Shown: positions 6,102 through 12,481 of the stretch, piece after piece
Layout: each line of letters starts with the position of its first letter
How positions within the stretch are numbered: position 1 is the stretch's first letter
Assembly: GCA_043818215.1 (NCBI GenBank)
Contig: JBDRGC010000123.1
Location: 1 to 12,481 of the forward strand
Source of the DNA: JBDRGC01 sp043818215
GTDB taxonomy: Bacteria; Chloroflexota; Anaerolineae; Anaerolineales; UBA11858
DNA: 12,481 nt
Direction of reading: 5' to 3'
The notes under the pieces: model-generated
Told to the model about the DNA's origin: nothing
The model's database searches: none
The model's input: only the letters and a program-made list of their open reading frames with translations
Program-made: the position numbers and the translations under genes

Positions 6102-7260
6102 TCATAAAGCAAACTCCAGAATATCGTCCCAGTCGGCAAGTCTCAGCCTCGTTTTCTCTCGGAACCATTGGACTTGTCGATGAATAAGTAAATTCTTGAG
6201 ACCTTCAAGAAAATAATGCCTTGTAATCTTCCCCTTGCCACCACCGAGAGCACATAACCATTCCATCACAGGATTGTGAGCTAGTTCTGACTCAATTTCA
6301 TAGAAATAACCACCGATAAAAAAAGCCAAAGCGATGATATTCTTGATCGATTCCCAATCGCGCACTTGCAAATCTTCCCAGCCGAGTGCGTTCTTGACGA
6401 ATTTGAAAACACCTTCGATGGTGGCACGTTTTAGGTAGATGCGGTAGATGCCCACCGCTTGTTGATAATTACTGATGGTGTAATTGGTGACAAGCAACAT
6501 CGGTTGCAGAAAAATCTCTTTACCTTTGCGTGTAAAAAGAGTAGTACGCACCACCGCGTAAGTTTTTTCTTCAAGCGTCAGGGTACCCCATTCGATTAGT
6601 CGTTTGACTTGTTGGTAAACCTTGTTCCCCAGAATGATTTTGTAAAGAACATCGCTGTGTGTATTGGGCATCATCACGTCTTTCAACTTGACAGCGATTT
6701 CTTTTCCATCTTCATTCACAATCGTTGCGTTGGAATTACGTGATATTTTCATCCGAATGACAAAAAAGTCGTCAAGTTCATCGTCTATGAACTGAAAGTA
6801 GGGCAAACCGTCAAATTGTCTATCTAAAACATGGCAAATTTCGAGGTTCTCATTCTCTTTTTTCAGGGTTTGGCTTACTCTTTGCAATTGAGTATGCGTT
6901 ACTTGCCTGAGATTAACCATTTCATCAGTTTCTAGTAGTTCAACAATTGCTTTTTCTCGTTCAGTTAGATCGGCTTCCTCGTCTTTTTTTGCAGCTTTGT
7001 TTTGCTTTTTTTCTAAGTCATCTAGCTCTTTCTGACGGACATAGTGTTCATCGTCTCCATTACTGAAGATGGTAATGTCACTTAATTGCGTTTTTCCCCC
7101 ATCATCAGAAATGCAGACTGTACTAAATGTGCTGTATCCATGTATCAATTTGCCTTCCAAATCCCGCACTATGCCTAAGTTCTCTAACTTCTCTGAATAG
7201 CGTTTGCGTATATCATAGCAAGTCTGATATGCTATATCGCACGGATCATGCAATGCATAG
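6102..7260 (-). pseudogene. IS4-like transposase, C-terminal part (codons 88-473), split by an IS
   Basis: This is the catalytic part of a DDE transposase. On the reconstructed 473-aa protein the acidic residues are D93 or D96 in LHDPCDIA, D234 in VLDRQFDG and E370 in KRATIEGVFKFVKNALGWEDLQVRDW-type sequence, the YREK-like E motif of IS4-related enzymes. A charged linker at about residues 165-195 (EKKQNKAAKKDEEADL) separates the first two. The frame is open through the insertion point: GTC TAT GCA TTG follows directly on the N-terminal fragment at 9137-9399 once the inner IS and one 8-bp repeat are removed. The stop TGA lies 3 nt before the terminal inverted repeat. Alone this fragment lacks a good start; a TTG at 7253 is the first option, with no convincing ribosome binding site. 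Confidence 0.88.
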
Positions 7261-7305
7261 ACTATTTTGGCACGGTTAGATTTTGAGTAAAAGCACCTTT
7301 ACAAA

Positions 7306-7374
7306 TTAGAAACGGGTAGTTTCCGAGATATACTATCGATTTATCCTCAAACTGACAGAGAAAGGAAACTACCC
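7306..7374 (+). promoter_or_regulatory. Leader inverted repeat masking the transposase ribosome binding site
   Basis: GGGTAGTTTCC (7314-7324) and GGAAACTACCC (7364-7374) are perfect 11-bp complements. The right arm contains the GGA of the AAAGGA Shine-Dalgarno (7361-7366) and ends 2 nt before the ATG. Between the arms is a TATACT -10-like box (7329-7334) with a weak TTAGAA -35 candidate 17 bp upstream (7306-7311). A transcript started there (about 7341) would lack the left arm and be translatable, whereas a transcript entering from outside would fold and be silenced. The inverted repeat is seen; the mechanism is inferred from known IS10- and IS50-type foldback control. Confidence 0.6.
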
Positions 7375-7376
7375 AA

Positions 7377-9017
7377 ATGAGAGTATACCCTGTTTCGATA
7401 CCTGCGACCTCAACAGTCTGGCCTGGAACGATGGAACCGATCTGGCAGATGTTGTCTGCCAATGAGCAGCATTTACCGGGATATCAGCGGCAAGACCTGG
7501 GATTGAGTGACCGAATGTTCATCTCGGCGGTGGTCAATTTGCCGCCTGAACAAAGGCCCTGGGGAAGCATCACCTGGATATCAGATGTATTTGCCACCAG
7601 CTGTCCAACGGTCTATGCGATTGGCGAACGCGGGCGGGTGGGCATGCAAGCCAAGACAGCGGGTCAGACACCTGCGGAAAGTCAAGTGGATTACAGCCCA
7701 ATGGTATCGGTTACTCCAAACCGGATCAAGCGTTCGATCTTGTCGTTGATCTTGCCGGGAGGGGTATCTGGGCGCAGCATTGGTGACTGTCTCGAAGCAG
7801 CCCTGGATGTGAGCCGTTCAAGCGCCACAGTTTCGCAATTGCTGCACGAAGCTGGACGCAGAGCCGGTGAAATTCTGGAGACAGTTGACCACAGTCCGAT
7901 GGGAGAAGTGGTCTTGGCTCGTGACGAGATTTTCACAGGTCGTGATCCTAGCCTGCTCCTGGTAGAACCGCGTACGTTAGTCATCACCGGATTGTATGCT
8001 ACCGAAGATCGAGGCGCGGAGACTTGGGCTTGCGCCTTGTTGTTGACGCAGGATCGAAAGGTACAGATTACCGGATTGGCGGAAGATGGTTGCACATCCT
8101 ATGCCGCTTCCTTTCGTTTGGCAGAACTGGATGCTGCCATCCAGAGAGATACTTGGCATCCCCAATATGATGTCTCTCGGGTTGTCGGTGATTTGCGTCG
8201 GGAAGCCCGAAAAAGCGAGAAAGCCGCAGCCAAACTTGAAAAACAACTCACTACCAAGAACTGGACAGATGCAGTTTTTGAAGAGTGGGTCAGTTTGGTC
8301 GAACACAGCCAAGAGATACGCTGCCAAATTGAGCAGTTGCGTTTTTGGCAAGATTGTCTGCGGGATGCCTGTGAAGTAGTTGATCTCCGCAGTGGTGAGA
8401 TTCGTGATCTCGAAATCAATCGCTGGCTACTTGATGAAACCCTGCACGGCTTGGGGCAACTCACTCACCCTCGCATCCAGAAATTGACCAATAAGTTAGC
8501 GGCTCAAGCCCCTGATCTACTGACTTTCCTGGCTGGACTCCCCCAACCGTTGCAAGATTGGCAGGCTCGTACCGCTCAACAATTTCCCGACCACCCGTGG
8601 GCATTCTTCTTTCAATCCACTATTGCTCGCCTGTGGCGGTTGGAACATGCCTTTCTCAATGGACATCATGAATTTCAAGAAGCCCTCAACCAAATCCACC
8701 AGCAGGTTATTGAACTCATCGCCGATGATCCAATCGCTCATACACTTGCTCAAGATTTGCTCCACATCCTTGAAGGTGTGGTACGCACCAGTTCCGCCGC
8801 CGAAGCCATCAACAGCGTCCTGCGTCCTTACTTCAATGCCCGTAGAGAATCGACTGACCAGACCAGCCGCCAGCTTTTCTTAAACCTGTTTGCTCTGTGG
8901 TTCAATATGCATAAATTCAACCGCGGCCCACGAAAAAACAGAAGCCCTTATCAACTCGCAGACATTGATTTTGGTGCCGATGACTGGTTGACTTTGTTGG
9001 GATATCCGCCCGACTAA
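7377..9017 (+). CDS. DDE-type transposase, family not assigned
   Basis: This 546-aa protein mobilises the 1868-bp IS. A helix-turn-helix-like region lies at about residues 131-160 (SGRSIGDCLEAALDVSRSSA). Likely catalytic acids are D183 (LARDEIFTG), D237 (LAEDGC) and E476 (SSAAEAINSVLRPYFNARR). About 240 mostly helical, charged residues lie between the second D and the E, indicating an insertion domain as in several long DDE families. The C-terminus FNMHKFNRGPRKNRSPYQLA is arginine- and lysine-rich. AAAGGA (7361-7366) with 10-nt spacing precedes the ATG. The 8-bp target duplication and GG-starting ends recall ISL3-like elements, but I do not see the ISL3 motifs, so the family is left open. The gene is complete and sits in intact ends, so it is probably functional. 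Confidence 0.85.
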   Translation: MRVYPVSIPATSTVWPGTMEPIWQMLSANEQHLPGYQRQDLGLSDRMFISAVVNLPPEQRPWGSITWISDVFATSCPTVYAIGERGRVGMQAKTAGQTPAESQVDYSPMVSVTPNRIKRSILSLILPGGVSGRSIGDCLEAALDVSRSSATVSQLLHEAGRRAGEILETVDHSPMGEVVLARDEIFTGRDPSLLLVEPRTLVITGLYATEDRGAETWACALLLTQDRKVQITGLAEDGCTSYAASFRLAELDAAIQRDTWHPQYDVSRVVGDLRREARKSEKAAAKLEKQLTTKNWTDAVFEEWVSLVEHSQEIRCQIEQLRFWQDCLRDACEVVDLRSGEIRDLEINRWLLDETLHGLGQLTHPRIQKLTNKLAAQAPDLLTFLAGLPQPLQDWQARTAQQFPDHPWAFFFQSTIARLWRLEHAFLNGHHEFQEALNQIHQQVIELIADDPIAHTLAQDLLHILEGVVRTSSAAEAINSVLRPYFNARRESTDQTSRQLFLNLFALWFNMHKFNRGPRKNRSPYQLADIDFGADDWLTLLGYPPD

Positions 9018-9136
9018 GTCTCATCTCCGTCTATCTCGTTCTTCTTGGCCTGCACTGTCAGGTCTCTTGGTTTTGGGTCAATCATTCCCCGTTTATGAAT
9101 TTGTAAAGGTACTTATCAGGTTTTTATAACCGTGCC

Positions 9137-9399
9137 ACAATTTTGCTATCCCCAAGTTCATTCACCAGTTCTTCTCGTAAGGCTGTGGATATTTTTTCAT
9201 CATCCAGCACGGACTTCAACTTTCCATTGAACAAATCGCGCGTCCTTTCGAATTCTCGCTTATCTATGGAGATTGTCCATAATCGCGTTGTTTGATTTGA
9301 AACCATTTTGCTAACAACGTTTTGCACTTTTCTTGCAACACGGACATCTTTGAATTTTTTCAGTAACGGTTGAATGTATTCTGTTAGTTGTTTCTTCAT
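9137..9399 (-). pseudogene. IS4-like transposase, N-terminal part (codons 1-87)
   Basis: The ATG at 9397-9399 begins MKKQLTEYIQPLLKKFKDV, a basic helical N-terminus of the kind that binds IS ends, and the frame continues to GDSKI (residues 83-87), where the inner IS begins. Across the insertion the frame reads GDSKIV-YALHDPCDIA, joining seamlessly to 6102-7260. As it stands the frame runs a few codons into the inner IS and stops near 9124. No strong Shine-Dalgarno is seen. The outer terminal inverted repeat lies 40 bp upstream (9439-9458). Confidence 0.85.
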
Positions 9400-9458
9400 A
9401 ATCTAATCATGCCGTACTTCGGCGTTTTTGACCATACTGACTTTTCCAGAGTTTTCAG

Positions 9459-9954
9459 CTAATATAGAACTCACACAGAACTCACACATTTGCTTTTGGA
9501 CATTTTTTGTGTATAATTATTGAAGTGCTTTTTGTCTTTTTTTTGGGCCGGAATGCGCTCTATTCCAGGGGCACCTGTTTGGACAAATCCTTGAGCGTTG
9601 TCCAGCTCACACACCAAGTAATTATAGTGGCTCTTTGATGTTTTGTGTGGTCAAACTCTTCTTGACACAAACTCTTTTTGTACACGGATTACACGGAGTT
9701 TACGGATTTTACGGATATTTCTTTGGCTTTATCCGTATAATCCGTGTAATCCGTGTACCGCGCCCCCCAATATCTCAGAGATCCATTATAGTTTAGCATC
9801 AGTACACCGCAATTTGATCTACTGATACTCAATCCACCCGGGGCTTGCGCTGGTTTCCATTTAATGGGCTGCCGCACCGGGGTTTTGTGGCCTTTGCCAT
9901 TTCAAGTAGCCAGCTTGTTTTTGGCAATATTTATTTTTTTTTCTGGAGAATCCG
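9459..9954. other. Gene-free spacer between the IS4-like element and the FG-GAP gene
   Basis: No supported coding frame. From left to right it holds an 11-bp tandem word AGAACTCACAC twice (9466-9487), a consensus TATAAT (9512-9517) with only a weak TTTGCT -35 candidate 17 bp upstream, a run of T, a small GGAAT/ATTCC hairpin near 9550, the large ACACGGATT hairpin (9680-9758), and the T-rich leader of the next gene. The TATAAT could drive the FG-GAP gene with a long leader of about 430 nt; this is weak. Confidence 0.45.
9680..9758. repeat. Large inverted repeat built of ACACGGATT-type words
   Basis: GTACACGGATTACACGG (9680-9696) is exactly complementary to 9742-9758. Pairing continues inward for 11 more positions (9697-9707 with 9731-9741, 9 matching), giving a stem of about 28 bp with a 23-nt loop. 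Each arm consists of near-tandem (A)CACGGATT/TACGGAT words with a period of about 10-11 nt. Elements of this kind recur in intergenic regions of many environmental genomes; the function is unknown. Confidence 0.85.
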
Positions 9955-12481
9955 ATGAAACCCCAACAACTTTTCAACATCTTTCTGACCGTTTCGTTTT
10001 TGCTATCGAACGTGATGTCTCCTGCCCAGGCAATGACCAATGCCCAGGCAATGGCTGAGTATCAGCCATTGGGCAACTTGTCCACGGTGGAGTTGGCTGC
10101 GCCGGAACTCGCGTTTCCCCTCCAGGCCCCAGCCGCGTCCACCAACCCCGACCGGAGCCTATCGCCAACCGCTGTGGAGGCCCTACCAGAAGTAGCGCCG
10201 TTACCTGAAGCAGCGCTGCCAGAGGAGGTCGCCAACCTGCCCGGCGCGACCGCCGATTGGTGGGCCGCCGTGCAAGAGCGCATCAAAGAGGACCAATACA
10301 TCCTGACATCGGGCAACGCCGCCGGAGAAGGCGACGATCCGGATTCTTTCCAGGGAGAGAATCCGGCCAACCACTTCCAGGTGGATTTCACCTCTGGGGT
10401 GGTGCGGTTGACGCCGGGCGACAGCGCCGCAGAGACGAACACACCCCTGGCGTCCCCTGCGTGGTATTTGGCCCTCCAGTTCACGGCCTATGGCTACGAA
10501 GGCGCCCTGCAAGCCTCTGTGCCGCCGCTCGAGCAGACTGTCGAGAGCAATTCCATCCAGTACAAACGCGGCGGCCTGACCGAATGGTACCTCAACAACG
10601 AACGCGGCCTGGAACAAGGTTTTAAACTGGATAGGCCGCCCCTGGGAGATGCACTCGGTCGGCAGTTGATCCTGGAAGTGGCGCTGGATACGAACCTGAC
10701 CCCCCACCTCAACAGCGATCGACAATCCATTGATTTCCTGCCGCTAGGGCCGGAAACCGGTGCCACCATCTTGCGTTACACCGACCTCTATGCCTACGAC
10801 GCCAACTGGGACGAACTGCCCGCCCACCTCGAACTGGATGCCGCCTGTGCTGGAGACCCCGGCGCGGCTTGCATCCGGATCGTGGTGGACGATACCGATG
10901 CCGTCTACCCCATCACCATCGATCCCCTGACCAAATTGTACGCCTGGAGTCAGAAGGGTGAAGTGCAATGGAGCGGGTTTGGTGAATCCGTAGGGACAGC
11001 AGGGGATGTGAATGGCGACGGTTATGCTGACGTGGTTGTCGGCGCTCCAGATACCTCGAATAAAGTTTACATCTACTATGGCTCAGAGAGTGGGATAACT
11101 GTCGAGAATTCCTTTGTGTATACTTCGCCAATTAGTGGTAGATTTGGCTATTCGGTTGGGACGGCGGGGGACGTGAACGGCGATGGCTATGACGATGTTA
11201 TCGTTGGTGATCCTGATGACTTTGACCCGCTTCGCATTTTTTATGGCTCGCAGGATGGCGCCGACAAGGACAACATGGTCACCTTCGGGCAGGATCAAAC
11301 ACAAAGCGGCGACGATTATGGCTTCAGTGTGAGTACTGCGGGGGATGTCAATGGAGATGGTTTCGCCGATGTGATTGCTGGCGACTACCTGGATACTTCC
11401 GATAATGGCATTGCCTACCTTTACATGGGCTCGGTAACCGGGGTGATCACTACCCCGGTATGGGTCGCTCATGGTCCCGGTAACTCCCAGTTTGGTTATG
11501 AAGTGGGGACGGCTGGGGATGTAAATGGCGATGGCTACGATGATATCATCATAGGCGCCCCTACAAAAGTTGACCAGGATGCGGGCACGGTTCCAGGGAG
11601 CGTTTCCGTCTACTATGGAGGGCCAGGCGGGCTTTCTGAAGAGCCTGACTGGGTTGTTTCCCCTTTCTCAACGGAAGATGACTGGTCATATTTTGGTATC
11701 GATGTGGGTACGGCCGGGGATGTCAACGGCGATGGTTACGATGACGTTATCGTTGGCGCATCTCATTTCGATAATAAGCGAGGAAAGGCCTTTGTCTATC
11801 TGGGTTCAAAAAATGGGCTAGCAGAGTATCCAGCCTGGGTTGCCCAGGGGGAAACCGAGAATGATCGGTATGGTGATTCTGTGGCCACCGCCGGGGATAT
11901 AGACGGGGATGGTTACGACGACATCATTATTGGTGCCCCACAAGTTGATGGCACTATTGAGCATCCGGACTATCCCGATGTTGGTAAAGTCTACCTCTAC
12001 CACGGCTCGGCAGAAGGGATCCAGGATGGGGCCAGTTGGACATTCAAAGGGTACGATAATGATGCTCTATTGGGTACAGACGCTGGCACGGCTGGAGATG
12101 TGAATGGGGACGGCTATGCCGATGTGATCGTTGGCGCGCCAGATGAGTTCGACAATGGGTACGGCGCTGCTCTTGTATTTCATGGCATGCCGGCTCCCAA
12201 ACCTGACTGGAGCGCGATTGGCGAGGAAGTGGATGGATATCTGGGCTGGGCGGTTGGCCCGGCAGGTGATGTAAACGGCGATGGTTACGTTGACGTCCTG
12301 GCTGGCGCATACCGGTCTGAGGCCGATACCGGGCAGGTCTCCCTCTTCCCGGGCGGCCCCTTTGGCCCACCTGATAGCGCCCCCGCCTGGACGATGACCG
12401 GGGAAAACAGCGGGGATGAATTTGGCCGCAGCCTGGGGACCGCCGGGGACGTGAACGGCGACGGCTACGACGACTTCATCA
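9955..12481 (+). CDS. Secreted FG-GAP repeat (integrin alpha-like beta-propeller) protein, 3' end beyond the window
   Basis: The frame is open from ATG 9955 to the window end (842 full codons). GGAG (9945-9948) with 6-nt spacing supports the start. Residues 1-27 form a signal peptide (LFNIFLTVSFLLSNVMSPAQA) with AQA before the likely cleavage point. Residues 28-110 are a Pro/Ala/Glu-rich linker. Residues 115-335 form a conserved-looking globular module (GENPANHFQVDF, RGGLTEWYLNNERGLEQGF, ending VYPITIDPL). From residue 340 come nine FG-GAP repeats, each with GDVNGDGY(A/D)DVIVGAP, starting at residues 351, 406, 464, 522, 589, 648, 715, 772 and 832 and spaced 55-67 residues. The DxNxDG loops bind calcium in this family. 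It is probably a surface or secreted binding protein; the ligand cannot be read. GC-rich codon use differs from the IS region upstream. Confidence 0.93.
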   Translation, partial: MKPQQLFNIFLTVSFLLSNVMSPAQAMTNAQAMAEYQPLGNLSTVELAAPELAFPLQAPAASTNPDRSLSPTAVEALPEVAPLPEAALPEEVANLPGATADWWAAVQERIKEDQYILTSGNAAGEGDDPDSFQGENPANHFQVDFTSGVVRLTPGDSAAETNTPLASPAWYLALQFTAYGYEGALQASVPPLEQTVESNSIQYKRGGLTEWYLNNERGLEQGFKLDRPPLGDALGRQLILEVALDTNLTPHLNSDRQSIDFLPLGPETGATILRYTDLYAYDANWDELPAHLELDAACAGDPGAACIRIVVDDTDAVYPITIDPLTKLYAWSQKGEVQWSGFGESVGTAGDVNGDGYADVVVGAPDTSNKVYIYYGSESGITVENSFVYTSPISGRFGYSVGTAGDVNGDGYDDVIVGDPDDFDPLRIFYGSQDGADKDNMVTFGQDQTQSGDDYGFSVSTAGDVNGDGFADVIAGDYLDTSDNGIAYLYMGSVTGVITTPVWVAHGPGNSQFGYEVGTAGDVNGDGYDDIIIGAPTKVDQDAGTVPGSVSVYYGGPGGLSEEPDWVVSPFSTEDDWSYFGIDVGTAGDVNGDGYDDVIVGASHFDNKRGKAFVYLGSKNGLAEYPAWVAQGETENDRYGDSVATAGDIDGDGYDDIIIGAPQVDGTIEHPDYPDVGKVYLYHGSAEGIQDGASWTFKGYDNDALLGTDAGTAGDVNGDGYADVIVGAPDEFDNGYGAALVFHGMPAPKPDWSAIGEEVDGYLGWAVGPAGDVNGDGYVDVLAGAYRSEADTGQVSLFPGGPFGPPDSAPAWTMTGENSGDEFGRSLGTAGDVNGDGYDDFI

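Larger units (their letters stand above)
7269..9136 (+). mobile_element. Insertion sequence of unassigned DDE family (1868 bp), nested in the IS4-like element
   Basis: Both ends share a long two-part inverted repeat: GGCACGGTTA at the tip (7269-7278; inverted at 9127-9136), exactly 16 variable nt, then ACCTTTACAAATT (7295-7307; inverted at 9098-9110) and AAACGGG further in. The flanks ACTATTTT (7261-7268) and ACAATTTT (9137-9144) form an 8-bp target duplication with one mismatch. Removing the IS and one copy restores the host transposase frame exactly. One transposase gene on the plus strand, opposite to the host, fills it. Confidence 0.88.
6079..9458 (-). mobile_element. IS4-like insertion sequence (about 1504 bp) carrying a second nested IS
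   Basis: Perfect 20-bp terminal inverted repeats mark the ends: CTGAAAACTCTGGAAAAGTC at 6079-6098 and its reverse complement at 9439-9458. The left repeat begins 4 bp past the transposase stop. The 3380-bp span contains a foreign IS at 7269-9136; subtracting it and one 8-bp target duplication leaves 1504 bp. No clear target duplication flanks the outer ends (GATATTA left, CTAATAT right), in keeping with loss of the neighbouring cupin 5' half. Confidence 0.85.

Noticed and set aside
9411..9429. GCCG-TACTT-CGGC followed by TTTTT as a plus-strand terminator
   Set aside because: Four-base stem is too short to claim; it lies in the leader of the minus-strand IS4-like transposase.
9680..9758. CRISPR array
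   Set aside because: Words are too short (about 10 nt) and arranged as an inverted repeat, with no regular spacers.
9689..9877. Minus-strand frame with YTDYTDYTDK and SVKSVNSV
   Set aside because: The repetitive peptide is translation of the ACACGGATT repeat, not a protein.
11083..11472. Minus-strand frames opposite the FG-GAP gene
   Set aside because: Shadows created by the periodic FG-GAP coding sequence on the plus strand.

Overview
The window looks like accessory DNA of an environmental bacterium. A Chloroflexota-type host is my best guess, based on the style of the FG-GAP surface protein, the large serine recombinase and the dense mobile DNA; no rRNA or other marker confirms it. There are only two ordinary genes: a small membrane protein at the left end and a large secreted beta-propeller protein that runs off the right end. 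Between them lies a stack of mobile elements inserted into one another.

Region 1 (1-1020, minus strand) looks like one integron gene cassette. A six-helix membrane protein (237-866) sits between two similar sites of about 125 bp (67-192 and 896-1020) that have attC architecture: outer R boxes, an unpaired 8-nt spacer, and L boxes that pair except for one extra base. The cassette starts GTTGGGCGGC and its own attC opens with the exact complement, GCCGCCCAAC. No integron integrase is visible.

Region 2 (1182-5798, plus strand) is a group II intron-like RNA in two pieces. The 5' piece (1182 to about 1411) starts with GTGCGAC. The 3' piece (about 5285-5798) ends with domain V-like and domain VI-like hairpins. 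Between the pieces, apparently inside domain I and where no reverse transcriptase is found, lie a 53-aa ORF and a large serine recombinase. The recombinase is split after codon 226 by a 1903-bp IS1182-like element (2354-4256) with a CTAG target duplication. Removing the element plus one CTAG restores an exact 558-codon reading frame. A recombinase carried within a group II ribozyme is the most unusual feature of the window.

Region 3 (5876-9458) is a nested IS. A minus-strand IS4-like element (6079-9458, perfect 20-bp terminal inverted repeats) truncates a cupin gene. Its own transposase is split by a second IS (7269-9136) of a family I cannot name, with long two-part terminal repeats and an 8-bp target duplication (ACTATTTT/ACAATTTT). 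Removing the inner IS restores a 473-aa transposase. The inner transposase has an 11-bp inverted repeat in its leader that would mask its ribosome binding site.

Region 4 (9459-12481) is a spacer of about 500 bp with a long hairpin built from ACACGGATT words, followed by a secreted FG-GAP repeat protein (start 9955, at least 842 aa) open to the window edge.
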